From contig NZ_JACAOY010000004.1 in assembly GCF_013385985.1 (NCBI RefSeq), forward strand, positions 399,129 through 463,128: a stretch of 64,000 nucleotides of DNA, read 5' to 3'. Positions 1 through 8,830 of this stretch are shown piece after piece. The stretch comes from Pseudomonas sp. B6002 (GTDB lineage Bacteria > Pseudomonadota > Gammaproteobacteria > Pseudomonadales > Pseudomonadaceae). The notes beneath the pieces are model-generated. The model saw nothing but the letters and a program-made list of their open reading frames with translations, ran no database searches and was not told where the DNA came from. Numbering within the stretch: position 1 is the stretch's first letter; each line of letters opens with the position of its first letter. A program made the position numbers and the translations under genes.

Positions 1-54
1 ATGGTGGTTGTACGATCACCGTCCGGGCGCGACTTTCATCTATATCCTTCGCGC

Positions 55-84
55 AAAAAAATGCCCCGACACAGGTCGAGGCAT
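55..84 (-). terminator. Rho-independent terminator of sspAB
   Basis: Read on the minus strand, a 10-bp stem (one G-U pair, 4-nt loop) is followed by six T. It lies 30 nt past the sspB stop and ends the sspA-sspB unit. Nothing gene-like is visible in the first 54 bases of the window. Confidence 0.75.
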
Positions 85-114
85 TCTTTCGGTGCTTCCC
101 CGAGGGAAAGCCCG

Positions 115-534
115 TTACTTCACCACTTTCAGGCTCGGCCGGCCGCTTGGGCGCGGTGGCTCGGCATCCGGTGGCGGCAGGTCATCGCCGTCTTCGCTTT
201 CGATCGATTCGTCGTCCTCGAAAGGCGACTCCAGATCAAACACCATGCCCTGGCCATTTTCCCGGGCGTAGATCCCGAGGATGGCCCCAATGGGCACGAA
301 CAGCGTATGCGGCACACCGCCGAAACGCCCTTCGAAGCTCACGGCTTCGTTGTCCATGTGCAGGTGTCGCACAGCACTGGGTGACACGTTCAGGACGATC
401 TGTCCGTCACTGGCAAACCCCTGCGGCACCTGAACCGCAGGAAATTCGGAATTGACCAGCATGTGCGGGGTGCAATCGTTGTCCACAATCCACTCATAGA
501 GCGCGCGGACCAAGTAGGGTCGACTGGAGTTCAT
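115..534 (-). CDS. sspB: ClpXP protease specificity-enhancing factor SspB
   Basis: SspB is a cytoplasmic adaptor that delivers ssrA-tagged proteins from stalled ribosomes to the ClpXP protease. The 139-aa protein starts MNSSRPYLVRALYEWIVDN, the usual opening of the family. It has the compact substrate-binding domain over about residues 1-110, then a flexible acidic tail rich in D, E and P that ends in a short basic hydrophobic segment (SLKVVK), the type of tail that docks on the ClpX zinc-binding domain. The gene begins 17 nt after the sspA stop, so the two are co-transcribed, the normal arrangement in gammaproteobacteria. Confidence 0.95.
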   Translation of the reverse strand: MNSSRPYLVRALYEWIVDNDCTPHMLVNSEFPAVQVPQGFASDGQIVLNVSPSAVRHLHMDNEAVSFEGRFGGVPHTLFVPIGAILGIYARENGQGMVFDLESPFEDDESIESEDGDDLPPPDAEPPRPSGRPSLKVVK

Positions 535-551
535 CAGCGGCTCCTTAAGCC

Positions 552-1169
552 TTAGCGCATATCGCGTTCGACACCAGACAGACTCGCCTGGAAAGCCTCA
601 CGCGCAAACTGGCGCTCCATGTAATCAAGCAGCGGCTTGGCAGGCCGCGGCAGTTCAATACCAAGAATCGGCAAACGCCAGAGTATCGGTAATAGGCAGC
701 AATCCACCAAACTTTGTTCCTCGCTGAGGAAAAAAGGTTTATCGGCGAACAACGGCGAAACGCCGGTCAGGCTCTCGCGCAATTCCTTACGCGCCTGCAC
801 GCGGACGGCTTCTTTTGTACGCGCATCCAGAATCACATCCACCAGCCCGCACCAGTCACGCTGGATCCGATGGATCAGCAGGCGGCTGTTGGCACGCGCC
901 ACCGGGTACACCGGCAGCAAAGGTGGATGCGGGTAACGCTCATCCAGGTATTCCATCACCACGGTCGACTCCCACAACGCAAGGTCACGATCGACCAGGG
1001 TGGGCAGGCTGCCGTAAGGGTTCACTTCGATCAGTTTCGGCGGCTGACGGCCCGCCTCCACACTGATGATCTCGGCGCTGACACCCTTCTCTGCGAGCAC
1101 GATGCGTACTCGGTGGGAATAGTGGTCGGCGGGGTCGGAGTAACAGGCCAACCGATTGGTCACGCCCAT
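552..1169 (-). CDS. sspA: Stringent starvation protein A (RNA polymerase-associated)
   Basis: SspA is a glutathione-transferase-fold protein without GST activity that binds RNA polymerase and adjusts transcription in starvation and acid stress. It also affects virulence genes in several gammaproteobacteria. The 205-aa protein has a thioredoxin-like N-terminal domain (about residues 6-85, starting [19 protein letters not shown]) and an all-helical C-terminal domain. The surface Pro-His-Pro motif known to be needed for function is at residues 80-82. The ATG at 1169 is preceded by a strong AGGAGG site, which fixes the start. It is the first gene of sspA-sspB and follows the pet operon, whose last stop is 149 nt upstream. 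Confidence 0.95.
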   Translation of the reverse strand: MGVTNRLACYSDPADHYSHRVRIVLAEKGVSAEIISVEAGRQPPKLIEVNPYGSLPTLVDRDLALWESTVVMEYLDERYPHPPLLPVYPVARANSRLLIHRIQRDWCGLVDVILDARTKEAVRVQARKELRESLTGVSPLFADKPFFLSEEQSLVDCCLLPILWRLPILGIELPRPAKPLLDYMERQFAREAFQASLSGVERDMR

Positions 1170-1318
1170 GGCGGTCCTCCTCGCTTGTTGAAATTATCGA
1201 AAGCTCAAAAACGAGCGCGCCCAGAGAGCATCCCTGTATCGCCTGGTACAACCAGAGCGCTACGTGTTCAGAGATGCCGCTGGGCGCGCAAGATTAACAG
1301 CAATTGCTTACGGTTGGA

Positions 1319-2098
1319 TCAATGCACATCCTTCCAGTATTCGCGTTTGAGCAGATAGGCAAATACGAAGAAGAAGGCCAGGTACAGCAGCACATAAGTG
1401 CCGATGCGCTGGTGCTGCAGTTTGACCGGGTTGGCAGAGTACGCCAGGAAGGTCACGAGGTTCTTGACCGTCTCGTCGAACTGCGCCTCGGTCTGGGCAC
1501 CGGGGGTCTCTATCTTCAACTGATCGCACGCCTCATGGGTCAATGGCGTGCCGGTCAGCGGATCGTATTGCTTCTTGCCGTCTTCAACGACCTGGATCTG
1601 CTTGCATCCTACCACTTGCTTGCCTTGCAGGCCGACCAGAACGTTCGGCATACCGACGTTCGGGAACACGCGGTTGTTGGCCCCCAGAGGGCGTGCCGGG
1701 TCGTCGTAGAAGGACTTCAGGTAGCCATAGAGCCAGTCGGTGCCCCGTACACGGGCGACCAGGGTCAGGTCGGGCGGCGCAGCACCGAACCAGACCTTGG
1801 CGTCAGCCGGCTGCATGCCGATGCTCATGTGGTCGCCGATCTTGGCACCGGTGAACACCAGTTTTTGCAGCATCACGTCGTGGGGGATCCCCAGGTCGTC
1901 GGCCACTCGCTCATAACGTTGGAACTTGGCGCTGTGGCAGCCCATGCAATAGTTGGCGAACGTCCGTGCGCCGTCTTGCATGGCCGCTTTGTCAGACACG
2001 TCGATGTCGACTTTTTCCAGCTCCGGGCCACCGTGCTCGGCAGCGAAGGACAGTAGCGGCAGGGCCGCAAGCATCAATGCAACGAATAATTTTTTCAT
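1319..2098 (-). CDS. petC: Ubiquinol-cytochrome c reductase, cytochrome c1 subunit
   Basis: Cytochrome c1 is the periplasmic haem c subunit of the bc1 complex (complex III) and passes electrons from the Rieske protein to soluble cytochrome c. The 259-aa precursor has a signal peptide (about residues 1-19, ending SFA), the covalent haem site CMGCH at 51-55, and a C-terminal membrane anchor (about 230-252) followed by a basic tail. It is the last gene of petA-petB-petC. Its ATG overlaps the petB TGA by one base (TGATG), which implies translational coupling. I see no clear terminator after the stop. Confidence 0.96.
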   Translation of the reverse strand: MKKLFVALMLAALPLLSFAAEHGGPELEKVDIDVSDKAAMQDGARTFANYCMGCHSAKFQRYERVADDLGIPHDVMLQKLVFTGAKIGDHMSIGMQPADAKVWFGAAPPDLTLVARVRGTDWLYGYLKSFYDDPARPLGANNRVFPNVGMPNVLVGLQGKQVVGCKQIQVVEDGKKQYDPLTGTPLTHEACDQLKIETPGAQTEAQFDETVKNLVTFLAYSANPVKLQHQRIGTYVLLYLAFFFVFAYLLKREYWKDVH

Positions 2099-3309
2099 CA
2101 GCCAGTCACCCTTTCCGGAACCGGTTTGGTCTTCTCTAGCCGGGTGTAGAACGGCATCAGAATGAAGTAGGCGAAGTACAGGAAGGTGCAGACCTGCGAC
2201 AGCAACGTACGCTCAGGGGTTGGCGCCAGTACGCCCAGGACACCCAGGATCACGAACGCGATGCAGAACACCCACAGCCAGATCTTGCTCAGCCAGCCTT
2301 TGTAGCGCATGGACTTGACCGGGCTGCGGTCGAGCCATGGCAACACGAACAGCAGCGCGATCGAGGCGCCCATCGCCATCACGCCCATGAGCTTGTCGGG
2401 GATCGCCCGCAAGATGGCGTAGAACGGCGTGAAGTACCAGACCGGGGCAATGTGCTCAGGTGTCTTGAAGGCGTTGGCCTGTTCGAAGTTGGGTTTCTCC
2501 AGGAAATAACCGCCCATCTCCGGGAAAAAGAACACGATCGAGCAGAAGATGAACAGGAACACCACCACGCCGACAATGTCTTTCACGGTGTAGTACGGGT
2601 GGAACGGAATGCCGTCCAGCGGTACGCCGTTTTCGTCTTTGAGCTTCTTGATGTCCACGCCATCGGGGTTGTTGGAACCCACTTCGTGCAGCGCGAGGAT
2701 GTGCAGCACCACCAGGCCCAGGATCACGATCGGCAGGGCCACGACGTGCAACGCGAAGAAGCGGTTCAGGGTAATGCCGGAGATCAGGTAGTCACCCCGG
2801 ATCCACTGGGTCAGGTCGTTGCCGATCACCGGGATCGCACCGAACAGCGAGATGATCACCTGGGCGCCCCAGTACGACATCTGGCCCCACGGCAGCAGGT
2901 AACCCATGAAGGCTTCGGCCATCAGAGCCAGGTAGATCAGCATGCCGAAGACCCACACCAGCTCGCGAGGCTTCTGGTACGAACCGTAGAGCAGGCCGCG
3001 GAACATGTGCATATAGACGACGATAAAGAACGCCGATGCGCCGGTGGAGTGCAGCAGGCGCAGGATCGAGCCGTACTCGACGTCACGCATGATGTATTCG
3101 ACGGACGCAAACGCTTCTTCCGCCGACGGCGTGTAGCTCATGGTCAGCCAGACGCCGGTGACGATCTGGTTGACCAGCACCAGCAGGGCCAGGGAGCCGA
3201 AGAAGTAGAAGAAGTTGAAGTTTTTAGGCGCGTAGTACTTGCTGAGATGGTCTTCCCACATTTTGGTCGCGGGGAAACGCGCATCCACCCAATCCATGAA
3301 CTTGCTCAT
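2098..3309 (-). CDS. petB: Ubiquinol-cytochrome c reductase, cytochrome b subunit
   Basis: Cytochrome b is the integral-membrane subunit of the bc1 complex. It holds haems bL and bH and forms the Qo and Qi quinone sites. The 403-aa protein has eight or so membrane helices. The four haem-ligand histidines fit H87 and H101 in helix B and H188 and H203 in helix D. The Qo-loop motif, usually PEWY, reads PVWY at residues 289-292, a variant known from some beta- and gammaproteobacteria. The gene overlaps both neighbours by one base (TGATG junctions), so petABC is tightly coupled. Confidence 0.97.
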   Translation of the reverse strand: MSKFMDWVDARFPATKMWEDHLSKYYAPKNFNFFYFFGSLALLVLVNQIVTGVWLTMSYTPSAEEAFASVEYIMRDVEYGSILRLLHSTGASAFFIVVYMHMFRGLLYGSYQKPRELVWVFGMLIYLALMAEAFMGYLLPWGQMSYWGAQVIISLFGAIPVIGNDLTQWIRGDYLISGITLNRFFALHVVALPIVILGLVVLHILALHEVGSNNPDGVDIKKLKDENGVPLDGIPFHPYYTVKDIVGVVVFLFIFCSIVFFFPEMGGYFLEKPNFEQANAFKTPEHIAPVWYFTPFYAILRAIPDKLMGVMAMGASIALLFVLPWLDRSPVKSMRYKGWLSKIWLWVFCIAFVILGVLGVLAPTPERTLLSQVCTFLYFAYFILMPFYTRLEKTKPVPERVTG

Positions 3310-3905
3310 CAGGCCTTCTCCCCCTGGTCGACGCCAATGATAACGATGCTGTCCGTCTCGTATTGGTGCGGCGGAACGGGCAGGTTCAACGGTGCGGGTT
3401 GTGACTTGTAGACGCGACCGGCCAGGTCGTAGTGAGAACCGTGGCAGGGGCAGAAGTAGCCACCGACCCAGTCCTTGCCAAGGTCGGCAGGAGCAACTTC
3501 CGGGCGGAAGGTAGGCGAGCAGCCCAGGTGGGTGCAGATACCGATCAGCAGCAGTATCTCTGGCTTGATCGAACGGATTTCCTTATCGACGTAGGCGGGT
3601 TGGTCGGAATTCTTCGAGTCGGGATCAGAGAGCTGACCCTCGATTTTCTTGAGATTTCCCAGGATTTCCTCGGTACGACGAACAATGAAGACCGGCTGGC
3701 CGCGCCACTCAGCAATCATCTGCTGGCCTGGCTCGATCTTGCTGATATTCACCTTCACCGGTGCACCTGCGGCTTTCGCCTTGGCACTGGGAAACCATGA
3801 CCCCACGAACGGGACCGCAGCCCCCACCGCTCCTGCAGCACCCACCACGGATGTGGCTGCTACCAAGAAGCGACGCCGGCCTGCATTCACGCCGTCATTG
3901 CTCAT
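3309..3905 (-). CDS. petA: Ubiquinol-cytochrome c reductase, Rieske iron-sulfur subunit
   Basis: The Rieske protein carries the high-potential 2Fe-2S cluster that takes the first electron from ubiquinol at the Qo site. The 198-aa protein has a twin-arginine-type N-terminus (GRRRFL at residues 9-14) leading into a hydrophobic anchor at about 15-35. The two cluster-binding loops are CTHLGC at 124-129 and CPCHGS at 152-157, so both Cys and both His ligands and the disulfide cysteines are present. A GGGAGAGGA ribosome site precedes the ATG. It is the first gene of petABC. The operon promoter must lie in the 210 bases between it and the rpsI terminator, but I could not choose a convincing -10/-35 pair. 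Confidence 0.97.
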   Translation of the reverse strand: MSNDGVNAGRRRFLVAATSVVGAAGAVGAAVPFVGSWFPSAKAKAAGAPVKVNISKIEPGQQMIAEWRGQPVFIVRRTEEILGNLKKIEGQLSDPDSKNSDQPAYVDKEIRSIKPEILLLIGICTHLGCSPTFRPEVAPADLGKDWVGGYFCPCHGSHYDLAGRVYKSQPAPLNLPVPPHQYETDSIVIIGVDQGEKA

Positions 3906-4115
3906 TCAGTCCTCTCCCATCAGCTTTTTGGCCTGTTAAATCAGGCGTCTACTAAGTATTGAATCTTTGCTTATAAAAATTTTGTCGGATGGTAATGAAA
4001 AGCCCCACGTATGACAAGGGAATTGCCCGGGGCTCCGCCCCCAGGCCTTGTAGTATAGGGGGTCTACGGATGTGGCAAGTTGTCACGCGCAAATTTGTGC
4101 ATAAATCGCAGGCAA

Positions 4116-4155
4116 TAAAAAACGCCCAGCTCCGTGAGGAGGCTGGGCGTTTTTG
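4116..4155 (-). terminator. Rho-independent terminator of rplM-rpsI
   Basis: A GC-rich stem (CGCCCAGC / GCTGGGCG, extended with one bulge) is flanked by A and T runs on both sides, so it could work in both directions. It lies just past the rpsI stop on the minus strand. The rest of the 266-nt petA-rpsI gap holds the pet promoter region and a GC-rich inverted repeat near 4030-4048. Confidence 0.85.
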
Positions 4156-4171
4156 TGGAACGTAAAGCGAA

Positions 4172-4564
4172 TTAACGCTTCGAGTACTGCGGACGCTTAC
4201 GCGCTTTACGCAGACCGACTTTCTTACGTTCAACTTCACGGGCATCGCGAGTAACGAAGCCAGCTTTGCGCAGAGCGCTACGCAGGGTTTCGTCGTAGCT
4301 CATCAGTGCGCGAGTGATACCGTGGCGGATTGCGCCAGCTTGACCACTTACACCGCCACCGATAACGGTGACGTAGATGTCGAACTTTTCAACGGTCTCG
4401 GTCAGTTCCAGCGGCTGACGAACTACCATGCGGGCAGTTTCGCGGCCGAAGAAGTTGTCCAGGGAGCGGTTGTTGATCGAGATGTTACCAGTGCCCGGAC
4501 GCAGGAAAACGCGTGCGGTTGCGGTTTTGCGACGGCCAGTGCCGTAATTTTGAGTCGCCGACAT
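4172..4564 (-). CDS. rpsI: 30S ribosomal protein S9 (uS9)
   Basis: S9 is a small-subunit head protein whose C-terminal tail reaches the P-site tRNA. The 130-aa protein opens [20 protein letters not shown] and ends in the invariant basic tail KRPQYSKR, whose final Arg contacts the anticodon stem-loop. It starts 14 nt after rplM, forming the conserved rplM-rpsI operon, and is followed directly by a strong terminator. Confidence 0.98.
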   Translation of the reverse strand: MSATQNYGTGRRKTATARVFLRPGTGNISINNRSLDNFFGRETARMVVRQPLELTETVEKFDIYVTVIGGGVSGQAGAIRHGITRALMSYDETLRSALRKAGFVTRDAREVERKKVGLRKARKRPQYSKR

Positions 4565-4578
4565 AATGAACTATTCCG

Positions 4579-5007
4579 TTAAAACTTCAGTTCTTGGGGC
4601 TGCTGAGCAGCATGAGGGTGTACAGCGCCCGCATAGACTTTCAGCTTGCGAAACATATCGCGACCCAGTGGGCCCTTAGGCAGCATGCCTTTGACCGCGA
4701 TTTCGATCGGGGCTTCAGGCTTCTTGGCAATCAGGCCTTCGAAGTTGGAAGACTTGATACCGCCTGGGAAACCGGAGTGACGGTAGTACATTTTGTCGCT
4801 TGCTTTGTTGCCGGTTACACGAACCTGCTCAGCGTTGATGATGACGATGTAGTCACCGGTATCAACGTGCGGGGTGTACTCAGGCTTGTGCTTGCCACGC
4901 AGACGGCTGGCGACTTCAGTGGCCAGACGACCCAGGGTCTGACCAGCGGCGTCGACGACAAACCAGTCGCGCTGAACTGTTTCCGGTTTTGCAGTAAAAG
5001 TTGTCAT
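4579..5007 (-). CDS. rplM: 50S ribosomal protein L13 (uL13)
   Basis: L13 is an early-assembly protein of the large ribosomal subunit and binds 23S rRNA. The 142-aa length and the hallmark segments ([18 protein letters not shown] near residue 14, [28 protein letters not shown] near 108) are typical of the family. It is the first gene of rplM-rpsI. A well-formed sigma70-type promoter lies about 45 nt upstream of its start. Confidence 0.98.
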
Positions 5008-5049
5008 TCTTTAATAGCCTCAGGGGCCGCCTGTAAATTTAGACGGCGG

Positions 5050-5078
5050 ATCTTACTGAATAGTGCGTACTTTGACAA
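5050..5078 (-). promoter_or_regulatory. Sigma70-type promoter of rplM-rpsI
   Basis: On the minus strand a -35 box TTGTCA (5078-5073) and a -10 box TAAGAT (5055-5050) are separated by exactly 17 nt. The predicted start point is about 35 nt upstream of the rplM ATG. The boxes match the consensus well and the position suits a ribosomal-protein operon. The call is by eye. Confidence 0.6.
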
Positions 5079-5256
5079 GGTCAAAGGCAGCCGGATACAG
5101 ACGCTATCGGGGGCTCGGGTCGGCGCGTCCGTTCAACGGCAAGATTCTTCGGCAGGCGGCGCATCACTTCCACTGCAGAAAGAGGTGGGCAATTATGCAG
5201 ATTGCCAAAAAAAATTCAACCTGCTTTTATGATTGTTTTCCCCGAAGGAGTACCCG

Positions 5257-6297
5257 ATGGATTATCGACAGCTGGGCCGTACGGATCTGAACGTGAGCGC
5301 GATAGCCTTGGGCACCATGACCTGGGGCGAGCAGAACAGCGAGGCAGAGGCCTTCGCACAGATCGAACGGGCCAAGGCCGCGGGGATCAACTTCCTCGAC
5401 ACCGCCGAAATGTACCCGGTGCCGCCCAAGGCCGACACCTATGCCACCACCGAACGCTACATCGGTAATTACTTCAAAAGCCGCGGCGACCGTGCCGACT
5501 GGGTCCTGGCCAGCAAGATCGCCGGCCCTGGCAACACCATCGACTACATCCGCGACGGCCACCTGCGCCACAACCGCAAGCACATCGTCGAAGCCCTCGA
5601 CGCCAGCCTCAAGCGCCTGCAGACCGACTGGATCGACCTCTACCAGTTGCACTGGCCGGAGCGCAGCACCAACTTCTTCGGCCAACTGAGCTACAAGCAC
5701 AAGGACGAAGACAACCTCACCCCACTGGAAGAAACCCTCGAGGTGCTGGACGAACAGGTAAAAGCCGGCAAGATCCGCCACATCGGCCTGTCCAACGAAA
5801 CCCCGTGGGGCACCATGAAGTTCCTGGCCCTGGCCGAAGCCCGTGGCTGGACCCGCGCCGTGTCGATCCAGAACCCCTACAACCTGCTCAACCGCAGCTT
5901 TGAAGTGGGCCTGGCGGAGGTCGCGATTCGTGAACAGTGCGGTCTGCTGGCCTACTCGCCCCTGGCGTTCGGCATGCTCAGCGGCAAGTACGAAAACGGT
6001 GCACGCCCAGCCAAGGCGCGCCTGACCGAATACAGCCGCTTCAGCCGCTACTTCAACCCGCAGTCGGAAGCGGCGTGCAGCCGTTATGTGGCACTGGCAC
6101 GTGAACACGGGCTGGACCCGGCGCAAATGGCGTTGGCGTTTGTGACGCAGCAGCCGTTTGTGACCAGCAACATCATTGGCGCCACGTCGCTTGAGCAACT
6201 GGACAGCAACATTGCCAGTGCCGACCTGAAATTGTCGAAAGAGGTGTTGGAGGGGATTGAGGCGATTCAGAAGGATCATCCGAACCCTGCGCCTTGA
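5257..6297 (+). CDS. Aldo/keto reductase, Tas-like NADP(H)-dependent oxidoreductase
   Basis: This is a 346-aa TIM-barrel aldo/keto reductase that reduces carbonyls with NADPH in the cytoplasm. The natural substrate is not evident. The N-terminus MDYRQLGRTDLNVSAIALG and the segment IDLYQLHWPER are typical of the Tas/YajO branch. The catalytic Asp and Tyr sit in LDTAEMY near residue 50, Lys in ASKIAG near 87, and His in LHWPE near 131. An upstream in-frame Met would add eight residues, but GAAGGAG lies 6 nt before the ATG at 5257, so I choose that start. The same position next to rplM holds an oxidoreductase gene in P. aeruginosa, from memory. Confidence 0.88.
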   Translation: MDYRQLGRTDLNVSAIALGTMTWGEQNSEAEAFAQIERAKAAGINFLDTAEMYPVPPKADTYATTERYIGNYFKSRGDRADWVLASKIAGPGNTIDYIRDGHLRHNRKHIVEALDASLKRLQTDWIDLYQLHWPERSTNFFGQLSYKHKDEDNLTPLEETLEVLDEQVKAGKIRHIGLSNETPWGTMKFLALAEARGWTRAVSIQNPYNLLNRSFEVGLAEVAIREQCGLLAYSPLAFGMLSGKYENGARPAKARLTEYSRFSRYFNPQSEAACSRYVALAREHGLDPAQMALAFVTQQPFVTSNIIGATSLEQLDSNIASADLKLSKEVLEGIEAIQKDHPNPAP

Positions 6298-6314
6298 TTG
6301 ACCGGTAGACCGCT

Positions 6315-6386
6315 ATCGCAGGCAAGCCAGCTCCCACATTTTGATTTGTGAATACCGTCAAATGTGGGAGCTGGCTTGCCTGCGAT
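6315..6386. repeat. REPIN, GTGGGAGCTGG family
   Basis: Two inverted 23-bp REP units (ATCGCAGGCAAGCCAGC... at 6315-6337 and its reverse complement at 6364-6386) flank a short spacer. The doublet lies between the convergent aldo/keto reductase and acyl-CoA dehydrogenase genes, where it could form a long hairpin in both transcripts. Confidence 0.9.
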
Positions 6387-6410
6387 GGCGCCCTCAAAAG
6401 CACCACATGA

Positions 6411-7547
6411 TCAAAGCGCCCGAGCAATGATCTCTTTCATGATCTCATTGGTCCCCGCATAAATCCGCTGCACCCGCGCATCCGCCCACGCCCGGGCGAT
6501 CGGGTATTCCCACATGAAGCCGTAGCCACCGTGCAACTGCACGCACTCATCGAGCACCTTGCATTGCAGGTCCGTGGCCCAGTACTTGGCCATCGCCGCC
6601 GTGGGTACATCCAGCTTGCCCTCCAGGTGCAACGCGATGCACTTATCCACAAACACACGCCCGATCTGAATCTCGGTAGCCATCTCCGCCAGCTTGAACC
6701 GGGTGTTCTGGAAGTCGGCAATCGCCTTGCCAAACGCCTTGCGCTCGCGGGTGTACTCCAGCGTCCACGCCAGCGCCGCCTCGGCTGACGACACGGCGCC
6801 AATCGCCACGGTCAACCGTTCCTGGGGCAACTCCTGCATCAGGTACGCGAAACCCATGCCGGCCTGGCCCAGCAGGTTTTCCTTGGGCACCCGCACGTCC
6901 TGGAAGAACAGCTCGGAGGTGTCCTGGGCTTTCATGCCCACCTTCTCCAGGCGCTTGCCCTTGTCGAAGCCTGGCGTGTCGGCCTCCACCAGAAACAGGC
7001 TGGTGCCCTTGGCACCGGCCTTAGGGTCGGTCTTGGCCACGACGATGACCAACTCGGCCAGGTAGCCATTGGTGATAAAGGTTTTGGAGCCGTTGATCAC
7101 ATACTCATCGCCGTCCAGCACCGCGGTGGTCTTGACCCCTTGCAGGTCAGAGCCGGCACCTGGCTCGGTCATGGCAATGGCCGTGACCATCTCGCCGGAG
7201 ATCAGCTTGGGCAGGTATTTGTGCTTCAGCGCCTCGCTGCCGTAATGCAGGATGTACGGCGCAACGATATCCGAATGCAGGGAAAAACCGATGCCGGTCA
7301 GGCCGAGGCGGCTGATCTCTTCGATCACCACCGCGCTGTACAAAAAGTCCGCGCCCAGGCCGCCATACTCTTCCGGCAGGTGGGAACACAGCATCCCCGC
7401 CTCCCCCGCCTTGCTCCACAGGCCACGGTCGATGTAGCCCTGTTTTTCCCATTGCCCATGGAACGGCGCGGCGTCTTTTTCGAGGAACGTGCGCACGCTG
7501 TCGCGGAAGAGTTCGTGCTCCGGGCTGTACAAGGTTCTGGGAATCAT
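6411..7547 (-). CDS. Acyl-CoA dehydrogenase
   Basis: This FAD flavoprotein of 378 aa catalyses alpha,beta-dehydrogenation of an acyl-CoA ester. Chain-length or branched-chain preference cannot be read from the sequence. It has the three-domain ACAD layout: helical N-terminus (1-115), beta domain with the signature AMTEPGAGSDLQG and FITNG, and helical C-terminus with LHGGYGFMWEYPI. The C-terminal position that carries the catalytic Glu in medium-chain enzymes (YEGT) reads YAGT here (residues 363-366). The base must then be elsewhere, as in isovaleryl- and long-chain-CoA dehydrogenases; a Glu in LEYTRERKAFG is a candidate. The next gene, an AraC-type regulator, is divergent. Confidence 0.9.
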   Translation of the reverse strand: MIPRTLYSPEHELFRDSVRTFLEKDAAPFHGQWEKQGYIDRGLWSKAGEAGMLCSHLPEEYGGLGADFLYSAVVIEEISRLGLTGIGFSLHSDIVAPYILHYGSEALKHKYLPKLISGEMVTAIAMTEPGAGSDLQGVKTTAVLDGDEYVINGSKTFITNGYLAELVIVVAKTDPKAGAKGTSLFLVEADTPGFDKGKRLEKVGMKAQDTSELFFQDVRVPKENLLGQAGMGFAYLMQELPQERLTVAIGAVSSAEAALAWTLEYTRERKAFGKAIADFQNTRFKLAEMATEIQIGRVFVDKCIALHLEGKLDVPTAAMAKYWATDLQCKVLDECVQLHGGYGFMWEYPIARAWADARVQRIYAGTNEIMKEIIARAL

Positions 7548-7692
7548 GGGTCACCTGCGAGGATTGTCGGACAAGGACGAGCCCACAGAGACTATGCCGC
7601 GAAAGCATCACGGGACACTGGACACATGCGACAAAAAATAAGACGATCCAGCCGTCTGGTGACCACTTTCCCCTATAAGAATAAATGAAATT

Positions 7693-8688
7693 ATGTCTAA
7701 CCAAATCTCCACGCCGTTGCGGCGCGTCAGCATTTTGGCCATTGATCGGGTATTCGCTTCAACCCTCATGCAAGCCAAGGATTTCTTCCACCTCGCCAGC
7801 CTGCGTTACGGCAAGCAACAAGGCCTGGGCCTCACCCCCGCATTCGAAACGCGCCTGGTCAGCCCCGACGGGCAATCGGTACGCAGCTTCAGCAATGTGA
7901 TCATGCCGGTGGACGGCGGCCTGGAAAACGCCGACATCATCGTATTGCCGGCCTTCTGGGATGATTTCGACGCGCTGTGCGCGCGTTACCCGCAAGTGCT
8001 GCCGTGGCTGCGCGAACAACACGCCCGTGGCGCCGTACTCTGCGGCGAAGCCACCGGGGTATTCTGGCTGGCCGAGGCCGGCCTGCTCGATGGCAAGGAG
8101 GCGACCACTTATTGGCGTTTCTTCAATGCCTTCAGCGAGCGTTTCCCCAGGGTCCAGCTCAATCAGGACAAGCACCTCACCGACGCCGACAACCTGTATT
8201 GCGCCGGCGGCACCACGTCGGCGTGCGACCTTTATATCTACCTGATCGAACGCTTCTGCGGCGCCAACATCGCCCAGGCCGTGGCCCGCGACATCCTTTA
8301 CGAAGTGCAGCGCAGCTACGCGCCGGGGCGTATCGGTTTTGGCGGACAGAAGCTGCACCAGGACGTGATCATCCTGCAGATCCAGCACTGGCTCGAAGAA
8401 CACTTTGCGGACAAGTTCCGCTTCGAAGACGTGGCTCGGGAACACGGCATGAGCATCCGCAACTTCATGCGCCGCTTCCAGACCGCGACCGGCGACAAGC
8501 CATTGCACTACCTGCAACGCCTGCGCATCGAGACGGCCAAGGGCCTGCTCTCGGGCAGCCGTAAGAGCATCAAGACCATCAGTTATGAGGTGGGTTACGA
8601 CGATGCGAGTTTCTTTGCGCGGTTGTTCAGGCAGCACACGGAACTGTCACCGAACCAGTACCGGCAGCAGTTCCAGCAAGCTGCATAA
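7693..8688 (+). CDS. GlxA-type AraC-family transcriptional regulator (DJ-1/PfpI domain)
   Basis: This 331-aa regulator has an N-terminal class-I glutamine-amidotransferase-like (DJ-1/PfpI) domain at about residues 10-200 and a C-terminal AraC double helix-turn-helix at about 235-331 (ISYEVGYDDASFFARLFRQ). The nucleophile-elbow position keeps a Cys (VLCGEATG, Cys117), but members of this branch normally act as ligand sensors, not enzymes. GlxA-type regulators often control catabolism of quaternary amines, arginine or similar compounds. Its target is unknown, though it is divergent from the acyl-CoA dehydrogenase, a reasonable first guess. No strong ribosome site precedes the chosen ATG. Confidence 0.88.
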   Translation: MSNQISTPLRRVSILAIDRVFASTLMQAKDFFHLASLRYGKQQGLGLTPAFETRLVSPDGQSVRSFSNVIMPVDGGLENADIIVLPAFWDDFDALCARYPQVLPWLREQHARGAVLCGEATGVFWLAEAGLLDGKEATTYWRFFNAFSERFPRVQLNQDKHLTDADNLYCAGGTTSACDLYIYLIERFCGANIAQAVARDILYEVQRSYAPGRIGFGGQKLHQDVIILQIQHWLEEHFADKFRFEDVAREHGMSIRNFMRRFQTATGDKPLHYLQRLRIETAKGLLSGSRKSIKTISYEVGYDDASFFARLFRQHTELSPNQYRQQFQQAA

Positions 8689-8711
8689 CCCGAGACAAAC
8701 CCAAACCTAAT

Positions 8712-8799
8712 GTGGGAGCTGGCTTGCCTGCGATAACGATCTGTCTGCCAGCACACCTGCTGGCTGGTACACCGCTATCGCAGGCAAGCCAGCTCCCAC
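8712..8799. repeat. REPIN, GTGGGAGCTGG family
   Basis: Inverted 23-bp REP units at 8712-8734 and 8777-8799 have a 42-nt spacer that itself contains an inverted CCAGCA/TGCTGG. The element fills the gap between convergent genes (the regulator and zapE). Confidence 0.9.
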
Positions 8800-8830
8800 A
8801 TTTTTGATCTCCATTGTTTTGGAGATTGGC

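Noticed and set aside
3952-4245. A minus-strand frame across the rpsI end and its terminator
   Set aside because: It runs through the rpsI gene in another frame and across the terminator hairpin.
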